Below, piece after piece: positions 34,944 to 46,189 of a stretch of 64,000 bases of DNA (the first letter of the stretch is position 1; the number at the start of each line of letters is the position of its first letter). A program made the position numbers and the translations under genes. The DNA lies in contig OZ020313.1 of NCBI GenBank assembly GCA_963971305.1, positions 19,541,260 to 19,605,259 of the forward strand, written 5' to 3'. The stretch comes from Arcuatula senhousia. Its lineage: Eukaryota > Mollusca > Bivalvia > Mytilida > Mytilidae. Under the pieces are notes generated by a model. It had not been told where the DNA came from. It ran no database searches and saw nothing but the letters and a program-made list of their open reading frames with translations.

Positions 34944-35215
34944 ACAATAATAGTACACTGACTCAACATAAAATTTGTATACGGATGAGGCTTAGAAACA
35001 GGAAAACGCGAGGGTCTCCCGAGCGTTTTCTTGTTTCGAGCCGAATTCGTATAAATACAATTTTATGTCGAGTGAGTGTACTATTATTGTGTTTATGCTG
35101 CAATATTTTGTATTTTCTTTGGAGTATTCTTTATTTAATAAAACACAAATAAAAAAAATCGATAAATGATCCTACCGCGGGCCCCTCTCCTAATATGGCC
35201 ATAACACCTGTGTCG
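34944..35215. mobile_element. Hairpin MITE copy 2
   Basis: ACAATAATAGTAC (34944-34956) and GTACTATTATTGT (35078-35090) are inverse. The 147-bp unit folds on itself with GGAAAACGC/GCGTTTTC near the loop. It interrupts the retrotransposon reading frame. Shared flank with copy 1 extends to about 35215 (CATAACACCTGTG). Confidence 0.7.
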
Positions 35216-35789
35216 CCAGGTAAGGGGCACACTGTATAACATGGAATGGTTTATGTACTATGATACAAATGTTCATGGTCTAAAGTAAATTAATGTAATG
35301 AAATTTGAAAAAAATAAAATAAAAATAATATATTTATACTGAAGCATAAATTTAAAATTAAAAATTGAATGCTACCGTTTTTTAACTAATATGCGCCTTA
35401 TATGTTAGAATGCAGCTTAATATCATTATGCTAGAAATAAAAAAAAAAATTGTTTTTCTTGGACTAAAATGTAATACATTTATTAAATACATTCGGCGTT
35501 AAAAATATTAAGATTACATATTTTTATCAAAAGTATTTTTAATTTGGGTATTCAATTCAGCGCATTAATATTTACACCTGTCAATCAAAAAGCACGTGGA
35601 GTCCGTGCAACTGCAAACTCAACTAGCTCTCTCTATATATGTTGTTTACCGGTTTATACGGATTTGATAGTAGTTGCTTACATAAATTGGGCATATTTAA
35701 TTACATGATAGAACATCCAATTATTTCCCACCCATTTTTTTCAGTTTATAGTTTTTAATTCACCTAACAAATACTTTTCTTAAATTTAT
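35216..35789. other. AT-rich insertion, unassigned
   Basis: No gene or recognisable repeat. Lies within the split retrotransposon. Confidence 0.35.
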
Positions 35790-36000
35790 TTATACGGGAA
35801 TAAACGGTTAATTTAATTTTGCCGATTTCAAAATTTCAAGGAGTAACCTCTCATCAACAACATTCACGTCAAAACATTGGAAGATCAATAACCAAAACTA
35901 TGAAAATGCATTTGTACAAGTAATCAATACCAAAAAGTTCGAACAGGAAAGCCAAATCAAGGACCACGGATATCTGTATTCTAATTCCTTGCTTCTGTCC
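35790..36000 (+). repeat. SINE-like repeat A, copy 1
   Basis: Shares AAACGGTTAATTT, TTTCAAGGAGTAACCTCTCA, AAAACATTGGAAG, AAAAGTTCGAACAGGAA and GGATATC with copies near 47510, 53305 and 57440. Confidence 0.6.
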
Positions 36001-37229
36001 TGACTTCTCAATCCGAGTTGCATGAAAATTTTCACATACTATCCCTTTTAAAATTATATATTAAATAATTGGTGATTTGTGTGGTTTTAATCGTCATTCC
36101 AGACCATGAAAATTCTTCAACAGCATTAGGAACAAATTCGTAGAGATCTCTGCTAGAACGAATAACCCGCTTTCGATCTGTGCTCACTAATACCAATATT
36201 CATTTTCCCACTCATACGAAAGGTTTCTTTTATTTATACATATTTATTAGAGTTTTGATTTAATTCTTTAATGTAGCCGATGTGTCCTAGAATGCACCCC
36301 CCCCCCAAAAAAAAACACTGTGTATGTATAGAGGTTGTACTGCTAATTTTGTGATTTACAAATTATCAAGTTCCATAAAAAAATAATATAATAAGGTATC
36401 CCTTATAAAGGGGCTTGTGTGGCGGAATCTTCATGCTTGAATACCACACTATCGGTGATTCGCCAATTACCAATAAAATTCTTCTTTTCTAAATATTTGT
36501 ACCATACTATATTCTACCTTGTTTTACAGCATGCCTCGGAAAGGGGGCGTGTACTAAAAGTGGATACTGTCATTGACCGTATATCACATATCGATATACG
36601 GTCACTGTAATTTGACTGCTCAAATAGACCGATTGTAGTATCTATACAAATCCATAGATCTGTATATTAAATAGATTTGCAAATTGGTGAAATCTCACAA
36701 TATCTCATGCCAATAAACGAGATTTCAAACAAAATAAACAATTTGAAAATACTGTAATATCTCAAAAACCATTTAAGATTTTTACATGATTCTTTTTTAC
36801 AGCCATCCATAAATGTTTTAAGATTTCACTTGTGTTAAAAAAAACTAATAAGAGCCCATGCTACCCTAATTTTTACGAAAATACAATATTTTACAAAATT
36901 GTCATAAAGTTTTCACTTTAAATTGTCAAAAATGTTTATTTCTCAACCAAATTTAATAAAATTCTCACACAGATATTCCCTAATCTTTTCTCGGTTTAAT
37001 GCAATTTATTCTAATTAATTCCCTAAAAAGGCAATGAAGTAGTTCGAAAAATAAACCAACTCTCATTTATCAACCAGTGACTATTTTCACACATATACTG
37101 GACAATTAACAAGTTGCGAATCTATTTAATTTACAGGTCTATGACAAATCTTAACTATGTAAAAGTTTCAAATTAAATAACCAAAATAAAATCTTTTTTA
37201 TATAAATCGCTGAAAAGTGATTTTGAAAA
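36001..37229. other. AT-rich sequence with one dispersed palindrome repeat
   Basis: Nothing coding. 36400-36620 is the second copy of the repeat at 23545-23730. It includes a perfect 11-bp-arm palindrome at 36575-36603 (GACCGTATATC, 7-bp loop, GATATACGGTC). A C9 run lies near 36298. Confidence 0.45.
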
Positions 37230-37499
37230 GGAATTTTACCTAACTTACTATAATTTTGATATTCGAAAACTGATATCAAAATTTCGTATATCAGACCATT
37301 CTCTTGAAATATAGACTGGTAGATATAAAAAGGTTCCCCGAGAGCAACGAATTTGTAAGTTTTGTAATAATAATAACTTAGACGACGAAGTTCATTTCTT
37401 TTTCACTTGTGAACATAATAAACAATTAAGAACTAGTCTCTTTTCTGACTTCGATATCCCTCTAAACAATAATCACTCTATATTGACAAATGATCCAAA
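37230..37499 (+). pseudogene. Non-LTR retrotransposon, zinc-knuckle-like C-terminus
   Basis: Reads ISKFRISDHSLEI, then TGRYKKVPREQRICKFC and DDEVHFFFTCEHNKQLR. This is the conserved CxxC..HxxxxC tail of these LINE ORF2 proteins. Stops inside show decay. Interrupted at 37500 by a TA-flanked element. Confidence 0.7.
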
Positions 37500-37501
37500 T
37501 A

Positions 37502-38727
37502 AGGCCTCGTTCACACTGAGCAAAACTCATAGTAGTTAAAATGTCGTCCGCACTAACATTAAACATCAATGCGTTCACACTGTAAAATTCGATGTTTACA
37601 TGTAGTTTAAATGTTGTATTCATTACATGCATTCGATACTTAATGTAGTCCTTGTGTGGGTTTAATGTACAATGAATTTCGCATATTTCTTATGAATGAA
37701 CGGCAGGCATATGCATTACTTTCATTGGAAAACTTTATTTTTAGTATATAATTTCGTATAATTCAACATTTTCTCGGATGAGTGAAAAAACAGGGGTATA
37801 TGCAACTTCTAAATATTTAATGTACATGTATATGTATATAGCAAAGCGAAATAGAATTTCATAAAAGGTGTTTCCAATTCGGATCTAATTTGTGTTGGCA
37901 AAGCGGCCTATATCAGATATATAAACATGAACAGGTGATAAAATGAACATGAAATGATGATGAAGTGGAGGAAATGGGGGAAAAAAAGTGGAGGAAATGG
38001 GGGAAAAGTCCAATCGGAGATAAGAGTGGGCATTTTTACACAGGAATCATATGGGTTCTTCTCTTAACAAGACATGCAGCAGGGTTCTTTAACGCGTGAA
38101 GAACAAGATTTTTTTCCTAACACGTTTCGCCACTATGGTTTGTGGTCAAGTTTTCCGCATTTTACATTTATAGCCTGACGACGCGGCAATATGACGGACG
38201 GGCCCATTCAACCACCGAGTACAGATTCCAGTCGTTTTGTGGACAAAGCGGCAGACCCGATATCACGTTTCTGAGCGATCTTTAGTAGAATTTTACCAAC
38301 AACATGGCGCTGCCGCGGGCCCGCGCTGGTATTTATGTATAGCAATAGCTTTTTATAGCAATAAATTTAAAAATACAAACGGACGAACGGACTAAAGCGC
38401 CGGAAAATGTGTACACCTTTATTGTTATTCTATAAAAATAAAAAAAAATTAATCATTAAAAAAAGACTGCAGTTAATCAAAATTCATACGTATCCTATGT
38501 TTAAATGTCTATTCGCCAAATTAACAATCATGGTTATTTATCCGTTCATGTTTTCTGTACATTTAAATTACATGTACACTTGCATTTAATAATGTGAACA
38601 TTTCATATGTCAAGTCATTTAATTTAGGTTTATCAATGTGAACAAATTTAGTGTGAAACTAGTTTTAAGAACATTAAACTACTTCTACGCATGTTTTCTA
38701 AAAACAACTTCAGTGTGAACGCGGTCT
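37502..38727. mobile_element. 1226-bp TA-flanked DNA transposon (Tc1/mariner-type target)
   Basis: The left end AGGCCTCGTTCACACTGA mirrors the right end read inverted, AGACCGCGTTCACACTGA. TA at 37500-37501 and 38728-38729 are the presumed duplication. Both sides continue with AGTAGTTTAA-type sequence. No transposase is encoded. It sits inside the retrotransposon tail. Confidence 0.65.
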
Positions 38728-38960
38728 TAGTCACAACCATATTCTGAAACCCTTACAACAATTTTAAACCCTAAAAATTATCGACAAATTCAGAGTCTAG
38801 GTTCTTTCATTAAACAGTCATTAGAACTGAGGACAGGGGGCTCATATAGACCAATTTATGATTTTGTCGATGTTTTGTTTTTTGTTTATAACTTTATTTT
38901 TATTTTATATGTCAAATATTCAATTTATGACAATAAAGTATTATAATAGTTAAAGTTTTT
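38728..38960 (+). pseudogene. Non-LTR retrotransposon, last codons and 3' end
   Basis: Reads NPKNYRQIQSLGSFIKQSLE then a TATAATAG-rich 3' end with GACAATAAAGTATTAT. The same arrangement occurs at 48130-48310 in a second copy of the family. Confidence 0.6.
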
Positions 38961-39190
38961 ACAACGGTTTGTTGAATAAACATGTTGGTCATGTTGGTGA
39001 CGGGGCACAATAGACACCTGTCAAAACACTGATCCAATTTTATAAAGCCAATTAGCGAAAAGTGAAATAAATTAATGGTTTTCAAAATTATCTTCTTTTT
39101 TATGTAATAACCATTTCTTAAGATTTTAAAACTTAAAAGTAATATGTAATCGTTCTTGAAAAAAGACTATATTTTATTATATTTTAAAAT

Positions 39191-39292
39191 GGGGACGGAC
39201 CAACTAAGAACTAGAGGCTGGATCAACTAGGGGACGGATCTACTGAGGACGGATCAACCAAGGACGGATCAACCTGGGGACGGAACCACCTG
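39191..39292 (-). repeat. GATCCGTCC mini-array, right (inverted)
   Basis: About six units of GGACGGATCAACC-type sequence (for example AGGACGGATCAACCA) that are inverse to the four units at 26031-26090. Both arrays face inward with an AT-rich inner flank. Confidence 0.65.
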
Positions 39293-39479
39293 CGACCAAA
39301 ACACCACCAGCAGGGCTAACCTTCCCGGATGTTAGAAAAAAAATACTACAAAGTTCAAGACAATAAATTTCAGTGCTACGATGGCTGACGCATACACATT
39401 GTAACAAATTCATTCGGAATCGTTAAATCCAGTCAAGATGGTCTAGATGGGGATTTCCGAATAGACAATAAAGTGGTAA

Positions 39480-39680
39480 AAAAATAACAGATAAAGAATA
39501 TTCTTATTAGAACTGGGAAGAGATGATACTCTATAATCATGTTAATATACAATATTTTCTGTTATTGTTCATGTTGTATGTTTAATCTCTGTATTTATGT
39601 GTTGTATTGTAATGTATCCTGTTATCCCAATAATTGGGACATGTTTGCATCAATAAACTTATCTTTAAAAAAAATAGCAA
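39480..39680 (+). mobile_element. LINE 3' end fragment
   Basis: AT-rich segment ending CCCAATAATTGGGACATG, CATCAATAAACTTATC and an A run. This resembles a retrotransposon 3' tail, not continuous with the upstream copy. Confidence 0.35.
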
Positions 39681-40378
39681 AATGGCCTGACTTCACCGGC
39701 TTCATTTAGAAAAAAAAAGTTCATAGGACGTTTACTTCAAACTGTAATATCTTATGGTGAAAAATTATACCAAATTTCATTAATAAGACACAAATCATCA
39801 GAATAGAGAAAAAGGACAAAGAAAGATAAAGAATACAGAATTGAGTTTATATCTCAATCCACACCATCAGTCAAGAAAGCCGGTGTTTTACTGGTTATCC
39901 CGTCGGGCTACTAACAACAAGGTTCGTGGTTCTTCGTCAGGAGTGAAAAGCTAATGAACCAATTTTCCGACGCTCTCTAGATCTTGACACCGTATATATT
40001 TGCAAGAATGGTCTCAGGATCGAAACTTGTCCTGCGGAAGGGACGAAAAATGGTTGTCCGTGTATGGGGAGAGTAATAAACAATGCACGTTATACATGTA
40101 GACCCAGGGGCTCTGTAGATCGAACTCGATAACCTGTCGTGAGTAGGATCATTGCTACCGCTATACAAAGTACACATTTTCAAACTGAAAATTGATAAAT
40201 TGATTGATTGATTCACATCAACATCAAGTTTTTTCTCAATCTAGAATAAAATAACTTTAAACTAATATCAAGTGAAATGTGCGATGGTAAATCTAAAATA
40301 GAATTGGCTGGTAAATCTAAAATAGTATGTAACGTAAACAAAGGGGATACCCACCAATAGATTCCTTTGTTATCTATT
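39681..40378. other. Spacer without recognised feature
   Basis: Mixed-composition sequence. Short open frames on the minus strand lack motifs. A TTGATTGATTGATTC run lies near 40198. Confidence 0.35.
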
Positions 40379-42024
40379 GGACATATCATTTTTTTATCTT
40401 GGGGGCTGGTCAAAAAGGAGGGGGATCAAATTTATTTTCTTGACAGAAAAGGGGGGGTCAGATTTTTTAATAACTTTATACAGGGGGGTCAATTTAATTA
40501 TGCAATATTTTTGTGTTTAAACTAAGAAGAAGGGACTCCGAGTTTATTTTTTTTAATCTCAGTGTTTGCTTGCACTGTTTATACCCTCCCCATCTACTGA
40601 ACATGGTACATATGGAAAGTTATATTGTTACCTCTGGTCTGATTAACCGTTTTCGATTTGAATTCAATTCCCACATTAAGATTTTAAATCTTTTCATTGA
40701 ACATTAATAAAGATACCAATTTTTATATAATTATACCCCCGCTTCGAAGTTTATCTCTGTCCGTCCGTCCGCAACATAACTTTTGTAACAGTTTTCTCAG
40801 CAACTACATATCACAGAGACTTGAAATTTGGTATATGATTTCAGTATGAGGTCATTTATCGCGAGTATTGAAATAAGGACTGACGGTTATCTATTTCCTG
40901 TTTACTGAATTAGTAAATTTTCAACATTACTAGTCAATTGTTGAAAATTTACGTAACATTTTTCTCAGCAACTACATATCACATTGACTTGCAATTTGAT
41001 ATATGTGTTCAGTATGAGGTCTTTATATTATTTATTTTATCCAAATCAGGTCTGTATAAAAGCTATTTCCTGTCAACCAACATAGTTCATTTTGGGAGTA
41101 GCGGGGGTATACTGAGTGAGTAGTAGCTCACAGATTTCCTGTTTTTTTTTCTTAAAACAATACCCATTTTAATATAAATTTTTCAAAAAAAATCTCTACC
41201 TATATTTTTGACAAATCTTTGTTCTCCTTTATGTACAGGAAGTTCAACCCTCGTCTTGAACGAATGGCATCAATACAACTTGATAAATTTAAGCTCTAAC
41301 ACCTTTCTATATCATACAATTATCCCCCTAGTTGAAGTGTGACCTTGATTCTTCTTTCCCGAGAAAAATAAAGTACCCGAGGCTTTCATAGAAATTTTTA
41401 AAAAGCAAGGTGGTTCAGTACCGGGAATTACAAATTGTGGCGTCCTAAATGACTTTTAGACCTCGCATGCCACTAATTCCTGTTTTGGACTTGACCGTAA
41501 TGAAACTTTTTGTCAAGCTTTTCTTAGAAATCGTACATACATGTAAAAATGACTTGAAATTTGGCAGGGTTCTTCAGTGTCATAAATTGTATGTCCTGAG
41601 CAACTTTCGATCCTGATGAGACTGAGCCGAAATCAAAATTTTGTCAAGTGTTTCTCAGAAACAATACCGATTACATGAGCATGATTTTAAATTCGCCCCG
41701 GTTGTTCTGTTGTCAATCCTTAGTGGTGTTTAGGTCTGTCAGAGTATTACCTCCTGTTTGGGCCATACATACATTACCAATTCCTTTTTGTCTTCTTGTT
41801 TCAATTGATAAATATGTCTAGTATTAATAATGACACTCTAAATTTCTTAAAGTTAAAGCAATTAACATGCAGTAAGAGATGTAAATTAGGGGGGGGGTCA
41901 TTTTTCTTACAACTGGAAGAAGGAGGATCTAAAAATACCTTTACATTTATTGGGGGTCAAATTTGTTTTCAACTTTCAATTCTAAATGACCAGCCCCCCT
42001 CCCAGGTAAAAAATGATATGTCCC
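40379..42024. mobile_element. 1.65-kb element with GGACATATCATTTTTT inverted ends
   Basis: GGACATATCATTTTTTTATC and GGGGGCTGGTCA at the left recur inverted at the right (TGACCAGCCCCCCTCCC, then AAAAAATGATATGTCC). The interior holds an element with TATACCCCCGCTTCG..AGCGGGGGTATA ends (about 40733-41110) and inverted fragments of the 29330-type repeat (41370-41760). No gene. Confidence 0.5.
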
Positions 42025-43480
42025 TAAATCAGAAACTTTAAGTATTAGATTCAATACATATCCGTTGGATCAGGTTAAAGTGCTTGAGCCGTTGGCTTTG
42101 CCCGATTCCAAGGCAGAAAAAAACTTGTTTGATAACAGGTTTACCGGCTTGGTTTTTGTTGTTTTTTTTTTGTTACAAATGTTTTGTATCTGACTAGTAC
42201 GACGTTGAATAAATTGCAATATATTTAGTTTAAAAATGTTACTGATAATTTATATTGATTGTCGTGCGTAATATATGTGTTTATATGCAACTCAGCTAGT
42301 GTGGTCTAATGGATTGATTAAAAAATATTAGGGTAAGGTACGGTGGTTCTAATCTCATTAAAGACAATTTTTGGCTGATCTTTTAAGAAAATTACGCGGT
42401 TTTCGCAGAATATTCTTCACAGCGTAGTCGCACGTTGTAAAACGTAGTAAAACGTAGTACATACCTAGCAAAACCGCATAAATGCGTACTTAATATAAAT
42501 ATTCACCAGGAAGAGGTAGTGATTGCTTTGAGGAGATTCATATGTTAGTACATTTATATTAAATCTTTGCTCCAAAGTCTAATGGTCACTAATGGTATAC
42601 ATGTAGTATATTACCATTGTCCGTCCGTTCGTCTGTCTGTGAAATACAATTTTGTCTCAGTTTTCCAACTGCTTATAAAATATAATAGACATGATATTTT
42701 GCATTTACTGTAGTACCAAATGGTGCATAATAATTTCAGGTTCCTAGCTAAACTAGTTTTACACATGTTGAAAATGGATGAAAACTTCCTATCACAGTTG
42801 TCCAACTATAGGTCGTATAGGTTTTATATATCGCCTTCAATCTTATCATATGGTATAATAGGGTGTATATCTATTTTATACTCCTAGGTCATCTACTTTC
42901 TGTTAACCGAATACAAAAGTTTTGAACAGATTCGGGATATCATTATTGCGCATTAGCTTACAAAATACTTGTTACAAATTGTTTATATTTAAAAGCTTTA
43001 AGACTTTCACGCAAAGTACTATTTCAGTCTTTTCCTCGTTCCCTTTAAATAAGACATGTAAGAGAAAAGAATCGCCTTGTAATTTTATCCCAGTCATTAA
43101 ATTCCAAAAATAATTTGTTACAGAAAACTTGACAAATCGCTACGATGCGTACAAGTGCAATAGAGATAGGCCAACTGCCTCTCTGAACCATGTGTCTTTC
43201 TTCTTAACCCAGACGTCATTTAAACTACATTCTCTTGGAACATAGCTTGGTCAACTCGCAAACAGTTTCTAAGGAAACAATATATCATCACGTCCCAGTT
43301 CCTCTAAAATTGTTCGTACATGCCGAACTAGGATCTCCTACTTTTGCAATGTCTCACCCAAATTAAACGCTTTTTTTTATCCTCTGGTACCGGTTTTATT
43401 GAAACAACCATAGCCTTATCTTGCAGAATACGCATATACATGCTCATTCAGCAACATCCCGTAATTTACCAATTTCATAG
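42025..43480. other. AT-rich spacer with repeat fragments
   Basis: 42430-42485 contains AAAACGTAGTAAAACGTAGT and CCTAGCAAAACCG, related to the 45250-45600 array. 42605-42900 is a fragment of the CCGTCCGT-containing tandem elements. No gene supported. Confidence 0.4.
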
Positions 43481-45165
43481 TAAGTAAGTAAGTAAATGCT
43501 TTATTTAAAGAGGCTAACCCAATTAGAACTAGTCTACGTTTCATTGGGGGCCTCATAAATATCAAGGTATACATTATATTATATAAATTAAAAAAAAACC
43601 AAATACACAATACATAAAACAAAAACATATATAGTGAAACAAAAGTTATACATGTATTAAATTAATATAAATAATCACATTTCTTTTTTTTTGAAAAGTA
43701 AAAATCATAACATTTTGATTTAAAAACTTCTAGGTTTTTACAGAGTTTTATATCATTTGGCATTTCATTCCATAAATTTACTGCTGTATAATAGAAATAT
43801 TTTTTGTAAAAATTAGTATTTGGTCTTGGAACAAATAAATCTTGATTTGATACAGATCGCAAATTGTGTAAATTAATGGGGTTTTTCTGTAATTTTAGAT
43901 AGTCAGGTACCTGATAGTTCACAATTTTATACATTAAAATTGATTTTTGATACATGTATTTGACCCTTTCTACAAAAGGAAGCCATCTTAAGGAAGAAAA
44001 CATAAATTCTGACGATATAGAAAAATCGCAATCGAGAGTTATTCTTGCAGCTCTTTTTTGTAATTTATTAATTCTATCAGAATCTTTTCTTGAAACAGTG
44101 CCCCAAGTTCAGCTGCAATAATCAATGTATGGTTGTATATAGGCATTATAAAATAATTGCCTAACATGTGTTGGGAAAAATAATTTTAACTTACATAATA
44201 GGGAAATTTTTGAAGATAATATCTCGCAAACCCTATTGACTTGTTCTTCCCAATTCCGATTTTCATCAACACTTATTCCAAGTAGCTTATATGAATGAAC
44301 GTTTTCAATATTCAATTCATTTATTCTGATGTTAAGTTCCGGCAAATTTGCCATTTTTTGTTTTGAGCATAGTCTCATACACTTTGTTTTTTGTATATTA
44401 ATTTTCATGCTATTATTTTTACACCAACTCTCAATAGCAGTAATATCATTTTGTAACGTAAAATCAATATTTTCAAACTTTTTGTCATGACAGTGAAGGG
44501 TGGAATCATCTGCATATAAATCTACATTTGATTGACTTGCATGTAAAGGCATATCGTTTATGTAAACTAAAAATAGAAGAGGGCCTAATATCGAACCTTG
44601 GGGTACTCCGTAGTTAATGAATTCTCTGCTAGACTTTAAGCTGGAAAAATGAACTTCCTGCATTCTATCAGATAAATATGATTTTATCCCATGCAACAAG
44701 CTTTCACTTAAATTATAGAGTTTCAATTTTTCAATCAAAACGGAGTGGTTTACTAAATCAAAAGCTTTACTAAAATCTAAAAATATTGTACCAACTATTT
44801 CACCAGTATCCATATATTTAAGCCACTCGTCAATAAGCTTTGCAAGAGCTGTCTGACAAGAATGTCCTTGCCTGAAACCTGACTAGGCATTATGCAGAAG
44901 TCTTTTACTGCTCAAGAAATTATACAATTGTGAACTAACATGACGTTCAAAAAGTTTCGATATGGTACAAAGGACAGAGATGGGACGATAGTTAGAAGGC
45001 AAATATATTGGTCCACCTTTGTGTATAGCAGTAACTTTAGCACATTTAAGTGTTTTGGGATAACGCCCATTTGAAATACTCAAATTAATTAGATACGTTA
45101 CGGATGGAGCAATAACATCTGCACTAAGTTTCAAAATTCTTGGACCTATTTTTTTCCCTTTTAAT
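43481..45165 (-). pseudogene. CR1-like LINE, 5'-truncated, reverse transcriptase nearly intact
   Basis: One minus-strand frame runs from about 45160 to a stop at 43662, broken only by TAG near 44883 and TGA at 44109. Motifs in order: AKVTAIHKGGP, YRPISVLCTISKLFERH, GFRQGHSCQTALAKL, IFLDFSKAFDLVNHSVL, YGVPQGSILGPLLFLVYIND, DLYADDSTLHCH (catalytic YADD), YKLLGISVDENRNWEEQV and the C-terminal VRSVSNQDLFVP-type domain (here NLRSVSNQDLFVPRP). The 3' end carries AATAAAGCATTTACTTACTT, the short tandem tail typical of CR1. Endonuclease missing. The copy looks young. Confidence 0.85.
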
Positions 45166-45239
45166 GTGATCTAAATGTGATCATTTTTCTTTTTAATGTG
45201 ATCTAAATGAAGATTTTTTTTACAAAACAAGGGTGCAAA

Positions 45240-45600
45240 AATAGGCGAAATGAAAGAGTAAGCGTTATAAAACGTGATTATACCTACTGAAACGTGATAA
45301 AACGTGAAAAAAAACCTAGCGAAACATAACGTAAAAACGTGCAATAACCTCATAAAACCTCGTGAAACGTAGTAAATACCTAGGAAAACGTAGTAAAACC
45401 TGGTGGTGGGCATTCTGTTTCGTTTTACTAGGTTTTCGTTACGCTTTCACCAGGTTTTAACGACGTTTTACCACGTTCTAATACGTGTCTGCTACGTTTA
45501 TTTATTTAGCCGCGTTTCGCCACGTTTGTGTATCTCTACGTATGTACCCGGTTTCAACTACGTGTCGGTACGTTTCGTTACGTTTATACCCGTTTCACTA
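45240..45600. repeat. ACGT-rich inverted array
   Basis: About 16 ACGT tetranucleotides in about 330 bp. Left of about 45405 the strand reads AACGTAGTAAAACCT-type units; right of it the units are reversed (GTTTTACTAGG, GTTTTACCACGTT). Together they form a large imperfect palindrome. No protein is supported, although open frames cross it. Confidence 0.65.
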
Positions 45601-45604
45601 TATA

Positions 45605-46183
45605 TTTTATAAGATATCTCATATGTTTTATAAGATATCTTATAAACTCCCATTTATATGAGATATCTTATATATTTAATAAGATATCTTATAAAGTATA
45701 TGAGATATCTTATAAACTCCATAAGATATCTTATATTTTTTAAAGGCCTCTTTACAGATATCTCATAAAATTTATAAGATATCTCATATACTTTATAAGA
45801 TATCTCATAAAGTTTATAAGATATCTCATTAAGTTTATAAGATATCTTATAAAAAAATATTTATAAGATATCTTATATTTTTTATAAGATATCTTATAAA
45901 CATTATGAGATATCTTATAAACCTAATCAGATATCTTATAAACATTGTTTTAAGAAGATATCTCATTTTATTTTAAAGATATCTTATAAAGTACATAAGA
46001 TATCTTATAAAATTTATATGATATTTCATAAATTTTATAAGATATCTTATAAAAAATATAAGATATCTTATAAATTATTTTTTATAAGATATCTCATAAA
46101 GTTTATGAGATATCTTATAAAATTTATGAGATATCTTATAAAGTATATGAGATATCTTATAAAGTTTATGAGATATCTATAAA
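45605..46183. repeat. Array of 25 GATATC palindromes
   Basis: RAGATATCTY or TGAGATATCTYA units recur about every 18-30 bp, separated by TTATAAA/TTTATA spacers. By my count there are 25 intact GATATC cores plus one variant (GATATTTC near 46020). The array starts abruptly after the ACGT array and ends at AAGAAGAATAAATG. Spacing is irregular, so it is not a simple satellite. Confidence 0.8.
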
Positions 46184-46189
46184 GAAGAA

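Noticed and set aside
45528..45743. Open frame reading repeated FIRYL, EISY and KISY words
   Set aside because: It is a translation of the GATATC palindrome array; repetition at DNA level explains it and no start context or domain supports a protein.
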